DNA from: Aspidapion aeneum
Lineage: Eukaryota; Arthropoda; Insecta; Coleoptera; Brentidae
Direction: 5' to 3'
NCBI GenBank assembly: GCA_963576565.1
Contig: OY755038.1
Span: 11,423,756 to 11,487,755 of the forward strand
DNA length: 64,000 nucleotides
The notes below the pieces were generated by a model. The model did no database searches. It worked only from the letters and a program-made list of their open reading frames with translations, and was not told where the DNA came from. Both the position numbers and the translations under genes were made by a program. Shown here piece after piece: positions 10,280 to 21,725 of the stretch (within the stretch, counting starts at the first letter, position 1; every line of letters starts with the position of its first letter).

Positions 10280-11640
10280 GCGAAAATTCTTGAGAGTGAC
10301 TTCTATGAGAGTGCGCAGGCGCAGATATATTTTGAGCGTCAGACTAAATAAACCAAGTTTTTACTGTTTTTTTTTATCATCTTGTTATTTTGACATGTTT
10401 AAGGTGGGGGACACGGCTGTCAAAGCATCTTATTTGAAAAACAAACGTTTTTTTAATGTTTTTTGTATATCACAAAATCTTAGTTCTTAATGAATTTTTT
10501 ACTACTACTATGTCGGTTAAAACGTTTTTCTACGTTGTCCGTCGCCTATTCTCCACCTCCTCCGATCCTGACAAACATCATCTGTCAGGGTTTTTTCGAC
10601 TCATTGATTTTTACATTGACTGTTGTCATTCAAGTTTAGGCCTTTTTTTGCGCCCTATTAGTTGCCATTCTAGGACCTGCTCTGGTAATCTTTCGTCGCT
10701 CATCCGTTGTACATGGCCGTACCATATCAGTTGTCTTTTAGTGATGTCATCCATTATGCTTCCCTTGATATCCATTCTTTCTTTTATGATCTCATTTCTT
10801 ATATGATATGTTCTAGATATTCTCATTGATCTTCTTATTGCATCCATTTCAAAACTTTCCAGTTTCGCTTTGTATTTTTCTGTTACGCGACAAGTCTCTA
10901 TTTGATACAACAGGGTGCTTTTCACCATTGTTTTATATATGTTAGATTTTACATTATTTTTTATCTCTCTGCTCCATAAAATACTGTTAAGACATCCAAT
11001 AACCTTTTTTGCTTTTATTATTCTTTTTTCAGTTATTTACAGTCTGTTCCTGTCTTATCAAACGTGACACCCAAGTACACATACTCATTGCATGGAGATA
11101 TTGTTTGTTTATTGCCCAGTTCTAGCTCACTTGATTCGTTTCCAATACATAAGTAATGTGTCTTGTTCACGTTAACTGGTAATCCCCACGTTTGGTATTC
11201 TTCCGTTAACTTTCTCATCATATACTCCATGTCTTCTTTATCATTAGCTACAATTACTTGGTCGTTAGCAAACTTTAGTGTGTATATGGTAAATCGGTCG
11301 TGAAATTGTATTCCCATGCCGTGTACTTTACCTTTCCAGTTTTTTAGAGCTGCTGCGATACCAGGAATTCTTTTGAAAGTCGATTTCTAATTTTAAGTTT
11401 AGACCCTTTGAATAGTTCTTTTTTTGTCGCTTTTATGTATGTATGATTGATATTAGTTTGTTCTAAGACTGTCCATATTTTTTCTACTGGAACGGTATCA
11501 TACGCTTTTTGTAGGTCCACAAAGGTAACATGAATTTTTTACAGTCACTAAATTAACATTAAGCGCCTGCGCGTTCTGTTAGGAACTTTTTATGTGCAAA
11601 AATTATTGAAAGTGATTCCTATCAGAGTGCGTAGATTAAG
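10280..11640. repeat. imperfect direct repeats flanking the LINE relic
   Basis: Two related 37-base blocks, about 10280-10318 and 11598-11636, share the pattern GCRAAAATTMTTGARAGTGA then CTAT.AGAGTGCG. They bracket the minus-strand LINE remnant. A GCGCAGGCGC block at about 10313 also recurs inverted at about 11561. This suggests the LINE landed in, or was captured by, an older element. Confidence 0.5.
10510..11543 (-). pseudogene. LINE reverse-transcriptase relic
   Basis: Reading the minus strand from 11543, the frame opens HVTFVDLQKAYDTVPVEKIW, the reverse-transcriptase motif A block. Next comes LKFANDQVIVANDKEDMEYM, the F.DD active-site block with the first D of the pair changed to N. Then LPVNVNKTHYLCIG and EYVYLGVTFDKTG follow, the thumb start STLLYQIETCRVTEKYKAKL, and the tail IMDDITKRQLIWYGHVQRMS, ending near 10530 with a DR.RWRIGDGQRRK.F-like end. 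Stops and frameshifts break it several times. The 5' half of the ORF is missing. Length seen, about 1 kb, is a third or less of a full LINE ORF. Confidence 0.9.
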
Positions 11641-12600
11641 TTTTATAATAAAACTTGGCCTGTGTGATATAAAAACAAAAAAAATATCATTTTTTACAAA
11701 AATATTGATAACAGATTAAACATTAACCGTTACCAGAAAAAATTGAGTTATTTTTTTACGTCGCGACGGAGATGCTGCACAAAACATAAATGATCTTTAA
11801 ATTTCACATGCATATCCCACATTATATCGCTGGGATATAAACTATTATAAAAAGGCGAAGAATTTGTGAAAACTTCGAGGTTTTATCGAGAGAGGCCGCC
11901 AGATATTAGATACACGACGAGATGGAGTTCCGGTCCTTTGTCAATCATGCCGAAGTTTAGTTCCGAATCAAACTTTGCTTTTTGGTCAGATTCGACGACA
12001 TAAAAATAGAGAGATGCGACACTTTAGGAAAATTTACAATATTCACAATCAAATACGTACGAGAATGAGTAAGTTTGTCAAGTAATCACCATTTGCTTGA
12101 CATGAAATTTTCATTAAGTGAGTCTGATGACCACCAAAAAATAAAAAAACAACGCGATAAAATTAAGTTCTTAACCTCGCATTTTTTGATTTTTTTTTGT
12201 TTTTCTTAAAAGTTTCTGCTGCACATAAGAAACACATTTTTAATGTAACTTTTAATCCTGGCATGCCGCTGCCTGGCTGATACCCAAATCAACTCCAGAT
12301 CTTCACCATCTGAGTGACTATATGAATCTTCCAAGATGTTCATCGCAATATTTAAACAAAGAAACAGCGCAAAAAATTAAAACAGCTGATTATGACGTTA
12401 TTGACATTCATCGAAGTCAGCAATTGGTGACTTGGTGATTTTCATTAGATAATTCACGAACCCTATGGATTTCATCGAATTTCACTCACACATTAAATTG
12501 AAAACTCGAGTGTTGACATCGATGAGTTTGAATTTACAAACTCGACCAATGTAGTGAAGTTTTCAACCTGACCTATAGTAGGCGTGATTTACTTTCATAT
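11641..12600. other. no gene seen; short open frames only
   Basis: A plus-strand frame near 12325-12440 reads LPRCSSQYLNKETAQKIKTA and looks protein-like, but I recognise nothing in it. The rest is AT-rich. Confidence 0.25.
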
Positions 12601-12912
12601 TTGCTTGAAGTATATAAAGCGTTTAAGTTTATAAAGCTTGTCAATTTTAAAAGATTTATAAAAATCGAGATAATTTCCGTAATAAAATATTCCTATATCA
12701 AAGGGTTAACAAAAACTGAGCTAGATGCTGCATTGGGCAAATCAGCTTCTTTATTTGACACAGTTAAAACTTTCATGGCGGACGTTAGACGATCCGACGA
12801 ACTCATAAACACGATTCAATTCTGTAATCTTATGCTACTTCAACTAATTAATAGATTTCTTATAATTTATGTACCGAAGGAACATACGAGGTTTTTAGTT
12901 AAAGAACATTAG
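12601..12912 (+). CDS. unknown 103-residue open frame running into a palindrome
   Basis: The frame opens at 12601; its start may be TTG rather than ATG. The second part (IKGLTKTELDAALGKSASLF, then DTVKTFMADVRRSDELINT) has balanced, protein-like composition. The last third lies inside the left arm of the palindrome that begins at 12818, so the reading frame has probably been joined to unrelated sequence. No family recognised. It may be a scrap of a mobile-element protein. Confidence 0.2.
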   Translation: MLEVYKAFKFIKLVNFKRFIKIEIISVIKYSYIKGLTKTELDAALGKSASLFDTVKTFMADVRRSDELINTIQFCNLMLLQLINRFLIIYVPKEHTRFLVKEH

Positions 12913-13516
12913 TGATTTTGTGAAAGAAAATCAATTTCAAAATTAAAAATTTTAAAAAGTATCGACACTTGAGAACATTTTCTTTTAAAAACTTCTCTAG
13001 TTGATTATCTTTCTAACGGTATGCTATAATTTGATTTAAAAAAACAATTCTGCTTTAAAATACGGATATTCCGTGAGAAGGGCAATAATCGTTCGGAATT
13101 GATAAGAAAAACAATTTGATGTTTGTGATCGTTTCTAACAAAATTTGTAAATAAAGAACACAATACATTATTGTTAAAAGTCTAACTTTTGTTTAAAGAT
13201 AAACGATCATAAACATCAAATTGTTTTTCTTACCAATTCCGAACGGGTCTCGCCCTTCTGACGGAATATCCGTATTTTAAAGCAGAAATGTTTTTTTATG
13301 AATGTGTAGCATACCATTAGAAAGGTAATCTACTCAAGAAGTTTAAAAAAAAATGAAATTCTCAATTGTCGATACTTTTTTTGATTTTTAATTTTGAAAT
13401 TGATTTTCTTTCACAAAATCACTAATGCTCTTTAATAAAAAACCTCGTATGTTCCTTCCGTACATAAATTTTAACAAATCTATTAACTAGTTGAAGTAGC
13501 ATAAGATTACAGAATT
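12818..13516. mobile_element. 0.7 kb palindrome with about 320 bp arms
   Basis: The left arm (12818 to about 13136) begins AATTCTGTAATCTTATGC and the right arm (about 13200-13516) is its inverted counterpart ending in AGAATT. Arms differ by scattered substitutions and small gaps, and about 65 bases lie between. Both contain AAACGATC..AAACATCAAATTG and the ATACGGATATTCCGT block. No target duplication is evident, so it could be a foldback element or an inverted local duplication. Confidence 0.75.
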
Positions 13517-14229
13517 ATAAAAAAAATTATGCTTTTCCAGACAAGCTTACGAGGGTTTAAAGGTGGGATTTTGGGTAATTTTAGAAAAAAAAATAAACAA
13601 ATTCAAATCTCTTTAGCCGTGACTCTAAGGACCCAAGTTCCAAGGTTGAAAAGGTAGCAAATGACCCCAACAATATCCCAAAAAATTATGACGGTTCATG
13701 TGCCGAACACCCTACCCTGTATATTAATTTTTGGTTCAACAAGACAATAAACTTTTTTACGAGTCCGTTCTTGTCATGGCTATGGTACATCAGCTTGACT
13801 TTCAAGGACTGCATCTGTCAGATGTCAAACGCTTGGATACCTACTTTTTTTTTGTTTGATTAAGCGATCCAATCTCTAGCGTTTCTAGAATACTGAAACA
13901 CATATGAGGTTTATGTTATCGTTTTATGTAGAGCAAAATGAATGAACTGGCTGTTCTCTCTTGCTTAAAGTTCGTTGGCAGGTCAGACTGCTAGACGGGG
14001 GCTTCCCTTAAATAAACTTGAAGTCATATCCATTATTAACCTGTGGCACGGTTACGTCACGTCAGCCGCATACAATTTCCATTTATTTCCTTGCATGTGC
14101 GTTTCTTAAAAATTCTTAACAATCTGAATCTAAAGTCAATCTCATTTTAAAATTAATTTTACACTTATTTTGGTTTAGAAACTTATTTTATTTTTTTTTA
14201 TAGCTATAAACACAACACAATTGTGAGTT
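13517..14229. other. no gene seen
   Basis: AT-rich DNA. A CACCCTACCCTGTATATTA stretch near 13710 resembles the tip of an insect interspersed repeat. Nothing else recognised. Confidence 0.3.
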
Positions 14230-16790
14230 ACAGACTAAACAAAGCGGGGAGAACTGTTGAGTGAACCCTAAGTTTAAATCTGACTTTTCTAGTAAATTAA
14301 GTTAAAACAAAATTGCTAATTAGTCTTACTGACTAGATTGTAATAAAAAAAAACACAGTGTGTTTGACAAATAAAAAAATAAAAAAAGAAACTTATTTCC
14401 TATTAAATGTTGCCGAGATATTCCAGTATTTTGTTTTAATTTTTATATTGCAAATTTCCCTTTCTTTGTAAGACCACTTCGTGACGGATGTGATGTTTAA
14501 AATTTTTTGACTCAAAATTATGTATTTATTCATTCATTATTTAATTCATTTATTGTTTAGTCAAAACTCAATATATAGTTCCTGTCGCACGCCCTACTTT
14601 AATTATAATAACCTTTTTGGGATTTTCAAGAGACTGTGCTAAAGTTGAAACATTTTGGGAAACAGGTATTACTAATATCTTTAACTAAAAGTATCGAACG
14701 TACCTAATCTGGTGATACTTGCCTAATCCCTTCTTGGCTATCGATGTTACCACCTGGACCGTTTAGCAATGGATTTCACACTTCAAATAACACATTCAAT
14801 AAGGGCAAAATGAAAATATTTATGAAAAATATTCCCGGAAAACTTATATCGGGTGTGGTTTTGTTGTTAACGTATTTTTTACAGGATCCTAATTAGTTGT
14901 TGTTTAAAAAAATAACAACTGCTATTTATTGTTGCATAGCAGATTTAAGTATAGATTTAGTATTTTTCCTTCGAGAAGATTTCCCTTAACAAAAACCTCC
15001 AAGTAGAAATAATATTTCGGACTTCCATTGTCTTTATTTATTTTAAAACACGACGTTTTGGTTAGTAAGTATCTCTAACCGTTATCAAGTGTAAACTGCT
15101 TCCAACTTGTATAACGGGTGTGATATTTGAATATAACGGGTGTAATGTGCTAAAAATACTAAAATATATTTTTTGTCCTGTACCATATTCAAATCAAGAT
15201 GCAAAATTGCACTGAACCACATGTTAAGAAAAAAAGATAAGGTATAGAAAAATGAACTACTAATGAAAAACATTGTAAAAGCAAGTTGGTACCTTCAAAA
15301 TAGTGACCTCGATCCGGACCTAAAAACTAAACTGTAGTAGACTATAAAAAAAATTGAGCTGACAATATTATGCGAGTTCGAAGGCGAAAAAGATATAACA
15401 AAATAATTCACAGTTATTGCAAAAAAGAGACAACTGTTGAGTGAACTATAACTTTAAATCTAACTTTCTTAGTAAACTTAAGTTTAAAAAAATTGGTAAT
15501 TTGTCACTTACTATATTGTAATAAAATAAACACAGTGTATTTGACAAAAAAAATCAATTCCAAATTAAACTCGATGTCACTTCCCTGTAAACAAAGGTAA
15601 TAGGAAATAAATTAAGTGCGATTTAACAAAAAATATATTCTTGATCTCGCTCAACATAAAAGTTATAATAGATAAAAATGTCGTCTATCAAACTACTCAA
15701 ACTTGCCTTTTATACTTTGTCAAAATCTCAAACTTGTATAATGGATGTGATATTTAAATACAACGGGTAATGTGCTAAAATTACTAAAATATTTTTTTTG
15801 GGTTAAATGAGTTCTCAAAAAAAGTTAATTAAGTTAATTCTAACGTTCCAAATATTCGAAAAGAAAACGTTTATCGGGTGTGATTTATTTTTTTTTGGGT
15901 TAAATGAGTTATGCAAAAAAATTTCAGTTCCAACAACATTCCTGCACCATATTTAAATCAGGCAAAATATCTCAGTATGATAGTTGAAAAATTTTCTAAA
16001 CGTAAACGTTTATTACGTGATTTTGTTTTTCACGTATTTTTTTACAGGGCCCAAGTTTTTTTCTTAACAAAAACCTCCAACATTTAGAATGGGTGTGATA
16101 TTTTAATATAACGGGTCTAATATGCTAAAAATACTAAAATATTTTTTTTGTCTTAAATGAGTTGTGAAAAAAAGTAAAATTTCAATTCCAACAACATTTC
16201 AGTACCATATTCAAATCAGGCCAAATATCTCAGTATAACACAGTGCCAAATTGCACTGAAAAGCACACGTTAAGAAAAAAAAAAGATAAAGTATAAAAAA
16301 ATGAACTACTACTGAAAAACATTGTGAAAGCAAGTTGGTACCTTCAAAATAGTTACCTTCAGCCGGACCTAAAACCTAAACTATAGCAGACTATAAAAAA
16401 ATTGAGCTTCTAGATAATATTATGCGAGTTCGAAGGCTAAAAAGATATATAAAAAATAAAACAAAATAATTCACAGTTAATGCAAAGGGGAGACAACTGT
16501 TGAGTGAACTATAACCTTAAATCTAACTTTCCCAGTGAATTAAATTAAAAAAATTGGTAATTCGTCACTTACTAGATTGTAATAAAATAAACACAGTGTA
16601 TTTGACAAAAAAAATCAATTCCAAATTAAACTCGATGTCACTTCCCTGTAAACAAAGATAATAGGAACGAAATTAAGTGCGATTTAACAAAAAATAATTT
16701 CTTGATCTCGTTCAACATAAAAGTTATGTAATTCATTCATAAATAGATAAAAATGTCGTCTATCAAACTACTCAAACTTGCAGCACGCGC
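14230..16790. repeat. long-period tandem repeat, about 1.06-1.18 kb units
   Basis: The anchor ACTGTTGAGTGAAC recurs at about 14253, 15433 and 16496, each followed by a CACAGTG-GTTTGACA block. Units two and three share about 600 bp at roughly 90% identity, including TTACTA-ATTGTAATAAAATA and ATGTCACTTCCCTGTAAAC; unit one is far more diverged. Within units the AACGGGTGTRATRT motif recurs many times (for example 15135, 15765, 16110). A hairpin-like TTTTGGTTAGTAAGTATCTC block lies near 15055. No credible frame is present. Looks like local satellite-style amplification. Confidence 0.75.
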
Positions 16791-18039
16791 CACACACAAC
16801 ATAAAAACTCGATATTGTGACCGAGATAAATTATGTAAAGAAAACAACAATAATTACCAATTACCAACGACAAAACTGTTTATATTTATTTACAGATGAC
16901 GCTTGATTCACAATCCTTTGTCATTGTCGTTGCCCACTTTTGCTTTCATTGCAATTACAAACTTCACAAGAGACGGACAAGAGTCAACAGAGCAGGCAGG
17001 GTTTCCCCTAAATTAGCTCGTAATCATTTGTTATTAGCCGTAATTTTAAGAAACGACCAGCAAAACCTTCCGGATAAAATAGAAAGTCACACAGCACTTT
17101 TCGTCAAATTTTTTCTTAATTGAAACGACGTTATGCTGATGCCTAAAAACGTATCGCTTTTTATTTATTTTCCTATAATGAATGATGGAGGAGGCCAAAA
17201 TAAGAAAAAGTTCAAATAACATTTAGGTTAAAACACTTTTGTTGTTGAGATACAGAAACTCTTTTGATTATGTATTTACCTTTATTAAAATACAGTAAAA
17301 TATGAATTTGGTAAAGTCGTGTATCAAAACAAAAGGAATAAGTGATAAACATAATTTTACAAAAATTATGCGGCCAAATTTTTTAAGAAAAAACTGTTTT
17401 TATTTGCTATAGTTGTATAAATGTCATAAAACAAAATGTTTTGTGCTGAAAAAACCTAAAAAAAAGTTAGTTAGGAAAAATCTTAAACCGAAAAAATATT
17501 TTTGCTTGTGTTTCCTTGTCATTTTATCAAATTATTATTTGGTGTGGTATAGATTTTTTTTTAAATTCCTATATCGGGTGTTTTACAACTTATCCGAAAC
17601 ACTTTAACCACCAGTTTTTTTGCATTATTTTTTAGGTTTTTAATAGTTAATATACTTCTTAAACAAAAGCTGTTTAAATTTAAAGCACCCAAGCTTGCAT
17701 TTAAGTCAATGGGGACAACTTTTTTGAATAACTTTTAAAAAATAGGAAGGGGGACTGGTAAGTGGGACTTAACGCGCCCTACCCTCAATATTCTGTATTC
17801 CTCAGGTCAGTCTTTGCTAGCTGCCAAGAGACAGACATAAATACTATGATTTTTTATTTTCTTAATCTCCAAAAAAAAGTTTTTTCTTTAAATTTCTACG
17901 ATTTCACTATAATACCAATTATGGTTTGGTGAAAATATTATTCACTGATCCTGAAGTTGAGCAGTAAAATTGTCAGTATAGTGACTTTTTTTCTTTACCG
18001 GGATATTCTGACATTAAATCTACTAACAGTTTAGTTCAA
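16791..18039. other. no gene seen
   Basis: The open frames at 16896-17123 and 17413-17607 lack any recognisable motif and the second is lysine-rich by AT bias. See 17645-17715 for a dispersed repeat. Confidence 0.3.
17645..17715. repeat. dispersed repeat, second copy at 25655-25740
   Basis: AAACAAAAGCT-TTTAAA then AAGCACCCAAGCTTGCATTT and GTCAATG closely match 25655-25740, where the middle has about 16 extra bases. Same orientation. Family unknown. Confidence 0.5.
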
Positions 18040-18610
18040 CAACAGGAACGAATGACAGTCATTCTCCTTTTTTATTTCCTTTCTTTAATTTTCTCTTCGC
18101 GCCTTCCATTACTTCACCAAAGCTTTCCAACTTTTCCATTGGTTGTCTGAATAATTTCTTCCTCATTTCAAATTATCTGTATCAATCCTTGATTCGTAAC
18201 TGTCAGTCTATGATATTTTTAGCATTCGACGACAGCTCCGTCCTTCTAAACCTTTAAATCTTTATTTCTTCCCCTTCCTCTTTATCGTCCAGGCCTTAAC
18301 TCGATAAAAGAAAGGTTAAAAAAACCTACCAGAGCAAAATACCCACCCTCAACCTTTTTTCTTTGTTTCAGAGGATTTCTTAAAATTTTATAAAAGTATT
18401 TCTCGCTACTTCAGTTTTTGTACTACTTGCCTAGGACTGATCTACGATTTTTGTTTATCCATATGCCTGTATATTTGTACTGTGACACTCTTTCTGGTTT
18501 CTATTGGACGTTTGGATTCTTCGTTGATATAGGTTTATTCAGTCCATAGTTCCGGCATCCTGCATTTAGTTTTTCTAAAATTTGAAGATCTTGCAGATTG
18601 TAAGTTCAAA
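18040..18610 (-). pseudogene. heavily decayed LINE reverse-transcriptase tail
   Basis: From 18605 the minus strand gives NLQDLQILEKLNAGCRNYGL, the stretch just after the reverse-transcriptase active site, then ERV.KYKYTGIWINKNRRS, matching the usual V..YKYLG.WI block. Further along GLEGRSCRRMLKIS.TD corresponds to the thumb motif LE..CYRRMLKISWTD, followed by a GRRE.K-type basic tail. Stops and frameshifts are frequent. This is a different LINE family from the relic at 10.5 kb and resembles the one at 38.1 kb (shared NLQD.Q block). Confidence 0.65.
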
Positions 18611-18671
18611 ATATTATTAGTTATGCCCTTTATGCAGTGATTTTAAGCTTTAATGAAGATAGCTTCACTGT

Positions 18672-18898
18672 ATACAGGACGTAACTTAAATGATGCACCA
18701 AACTTTAAGCAGACGCATTTAGCTATTAAATTTATTTAAAAAAATCTACAGACTCCTTAATAATTACAGAAAATAGTTATTAGCACCACATACCATACCA
18801 ATAAAGATGTTTGTGGCAAAATATAATAGGATTTTTTTTTTTACTTTTCATCATTTCTTAAAGTTTGGATCATCATTTACAGTACACCATGTATAGAA
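18672..18898. mobile_element. miniature TIR element with TATACA ends
   Basis: The ends are imperfect inverted repeats of about 40 bp: TATACAGGACGTA...TAAATGATGCACC-AAACTTTAAG on the left, the counterpart TATACATGGTGTA...AAATGATGATCC-AAACTTTAAG on the right. The interior is 140 bp of AT-rich DNA. No clear target duplication. Confidence 0.6.
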
Positions 18899-19674
18899 AA
18901 AAGAAGTGGAAATCCTAGATATGATTAAAGATCAGTACCTATACGAGTCCATGATTTTGATTATGAAGATTATTTTTGTTTATATGACGTAAGTGTTATA
19001 TTAGTGTCACCCACACCAGTAAAACTCGTTGCCTTTTATCAGATAAAATAAAAATTATATGTCCTTTACTCTAATTTAAAAGTTTTGGTAACTTCCAGCG
19101 TGTGCATTTATCTTTGCAAAATAGATCTGAGGTAACCTGTGGCATGCATACTTCAGACGCATAAATTCTAAAATACAACACAGTGGTTGTTGGAGTTTGT
19201 TTGGGTGCGATATGCGTTTCCTTGTTTACCTTATTCTTTATTTAATTGGAACGAGATTGATTTATGTTTCTCGTGAATGTTTATAGTTTATCGGATTACC
19301 TATTATTCTTACATAAGGTTACGGCTTTACTCCAAAATATTATGTTAATGAGACCTTGAAATTCCTCAGAATATTACTGAATGCCACGATATACTAATAA
19401 CAAGGTACTATTAGGTGGTTAAACGGCTCGTCGCGTCACGGGGTGAATAGATTTTTATTTATGTCATGATCTTAGTTTTAACTATTAAATGTGTATTTTT
19501 CATTCTCTGAAGTGTTCTGTAAACCAATTTAAATGTGGTATTTTTCTATTAAAGGCCCATCTTTAAAATAATTTTCCCATCAATGTTTGACTAAAATCAA
19601 CAGTTCCGGAGAATGGAAAATGGATCAGTTGATGTCTTGCTGGAGACAAACTCCAGGACAAATACATTTAAAAT
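18899..19674. other. no gene seen
   Basis: AT-rich DNA with no recognised frame, repeat or motif. Confidence 0.3.
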
Positions 19675-20124
19675 CATATCAGGAAATTCGGAATTAGATG
19701 GATGCTGGGACGGACACGAAAAGACCTCGGACTGCTGATAGGTACTCTAACCGGACATAACCGGTTGAGGAGGCACATGACACGTATAGGAGTCGATAAT
19801 GACCCTACCTGCCCAGCCTGTGGACAGGAAGAAGAGACATCAAGACACCTAGTGGCAGAATGCGAGGCCTACGCAAGGATGAGACAACAGGCACTCGGAG
19901 CGCTAACTCTGAGCGAGGAAGAACTGCACACGCTCAAATGGGCAGACTTACTGGACTTTGTAAAGAGAACAGGAAGGCCCAGTGCGTTACCCGACCATCA
20001 AGGACAGTGCAGAAAGTGGGTTAAGGGACAGACTTGGGGCATGGCAAAAAGGGCCTACTCTGGCCTACTTGTCAGACCTGCGGGTCAACCCCCCACTACT
20101 ACTACTACTACATATCAGGAAATT
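19675..20124 (+). mobile_element. 5'-truncated LINE insertion with 14 bp target duplication
   Basis: The 14-mer CATATCAGGAAATT stands at 19675-19688 and again, exactly, at 20111-20124. Between them (422 bp) is the 3' end of a LINE ORF that finishes in a run of ACT triplets instead of poly(A). The coding part is described separately. The perfect duplication marks a fairly recent insertion. Confidence 0.9.
19689..20110 (+). pseudogene. C-terminal end of a Jockey/R1-type LINE ORF2
   Basis: The frame gives RTRKDLGLLIGTLTGHNRLR, then a zinc-knuckle-like PTCPACGQEEETSRHLVAEC (C..C, H, C spacing), then a tail WADLLDFVKRTGR and a proline-threonine end produced by the ACT repeats. This TGH..L..H..R.G....C..C...EE...H...EC pattern closes the RNase H-bearing ORF2 of Jockey/R1-group elements. 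The frame is open from the insertion point, reading out through the target duplication to a TAG at about 20140. Everything upstream is missing, so it is a dead-on-arrival fragment. Its GC content is well above the flanks. Confidence 0.85.
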
Positions 20125-20319
20125 AGTCGAAGTGACTTTTAGAAATGATCAGATCAGTAATACCACTTCATGTGTTTTTTTTATTTTCACTTCTTTTAAT
20201 TTAGTTAATAAAGTTAAATTGTTGTACCTAGAAAGATTAAAAATAAACATTTATTTATTGATTTAAAGACATTTAGACATCGAAATAATAACTCATTTAC
20301 TATTCAGTTATATGTTTTC

Positions 20320-20500
20320 TGCCTAAGGCTAATTGTCGGACTGCTTACCGGATACGAGTTAAATATCACCTCAAGAGAATAGGTACAGTAAACAACGACT
20401 GCCGCAGATTTTGTAGAAATGCAACAGAAAGCTCTGCAAATATCTTGCTCAAGTCCTCAAAATGCAGTACCTCGAAGAAGTATGAAGGGGTGTTGTCGCC
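20320..20500 (+). pseudogene. second LINE ORF2 C-terminal fragment
   Basis: One frame gives LRLIVGLLTGYELN, the next frame KYHLKRIGTVNNDCRRFC and then RNATESSANILLKSSKC. Together this is the same LTGH..L..HL.RIG...ND.CR.C...TES..H.L..C block as the neighbour at 19.7 kb, but from a different, more decayed copy with a frameshift and lost cysteine/histidine positions. Its limits are unclear. Confidence 0.7.
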
Positions 20501-20509
20501 TTAAATAAG

Positions 20510-21355
20510 ACCACCCAAGAAAATCCTTTATTTGGTAGAAGCCTGCGAAGACAAACTAAGGTCCAAAGTCATGCACAAAATATCTTTTGGGCAATGATGC
20601 TAAGCTTCTTGGCAGGAACGACTTTCCGTACAATCTACAGTTATAGATTTGCTTTCAATTTATCCGCTTGCGTCACTTATCCTAACGGATGCTTCGATAG
20701 CCAAGTTGTGGTTCAAGCTATCAAAAGCCTATATAAATCTACATACATCAATATTTATATTGAACTCATAAACTTTTTCCAGAAAAACCCCGTTACCTGA
20801 CCCCAAACAACCTCAATCCTTGAGTTTTCTGTTATGACAACATTTTGACTTCTAACAGGTCTGTATATTGATTGACGTGCTTATTGAATTGGGTTAATAA
20901 AGGCATTTCTCTGTGGCCCCATTGTTCACGGGAAATGGGCGATAAAAGGCCCTGCTTCCCAAATATGGCCAATCTTACAGTCATTATCAACTTGTTGAAT
21001 GTTCTCTCCATTACACGCATAAATTCTCACGCGTTGTTAGACTTTGTTCCGATATGTGTCACCATATACGTAACAGAGACAAGAATGCAGTATTCTTCCA
21101 TCCATTATTTCGGCAAATTAGGGTTAGTTTGCTTGTTCAAGGATTTCTCACCGTTTTTTTTTAAAGCTCATATCTACATCACCGTCTATCCCAGTTAAAA
21201 GGTATTCGGGAAACTCAGGAGATAGACTCAGAGTACCAGAAAGGACTGCATCCAAACAAATTGCTAGCCTGTTCATAGGGTTCGTGATAATATTCTTATA
21301 ACTGAGCATTCAGCACATCGTCATCATCATCACATTAATGAATACCTATACGAAC
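20510..21355. other. no gene seen
   Basis: Open frames at 20594-20800 and 20872-21198 show no motif. Slightly less AT-rich than average near 20900-21060. Confidence 0.25.
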
Positions 21356-21356
21356 C

Positions 21357-21725
21357 TTTAGATAAACTAATCCTTAGCTAACTTCAAGCCTTATAATTTG
21401 TCAAGCTTAAGCTCCAAAATCCCTCCGAGCATTTTTTACTCATATCAACTCTATCAACCAAACAGCTCTATACACCATCGAAGGGTTAATCAGGTAGATG
21501 AGCCACATTAGATCTGCTGGAAAGGTTCGTGATGGCCCACTTACAACTGAACAATCAATATCGTCTGGTGGAAATAAATAAACAAAAAATTATGATTTTT
21601 GTTTTCTAAAAACTGCAACACGACTTTAGATAAACTAAGCCTTACCTAATTTCAAGCCTCATATTTTGTCGAGCTTAAACTGCAGAATCCCCTCGAGGAT
21701 CTCTTACTCATATCAAGTTTATACG
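21357..21725. repeat. two direct copies of a 100 bp block, 268 bp apart
   Basis: Copies at about 21357-21455 and 21625-21725 share TTTAGATAAACTAA, AATTTCAAGCCT-ATA-TTTGTC, AGCTTAA-CT and TTACTCATATCAA. About 85% identical by eye. Confidence 0.6.

Noticed and set aside
17413..17607. Lysine- and phenylalanine-rich 64-residue frame
   Set aside because: Composition follows AT bias; no motif.
19982..20266. 94-residue plus-strand frame
   Set aside because: Alternate frame of the LINE tail and its 3' flank.
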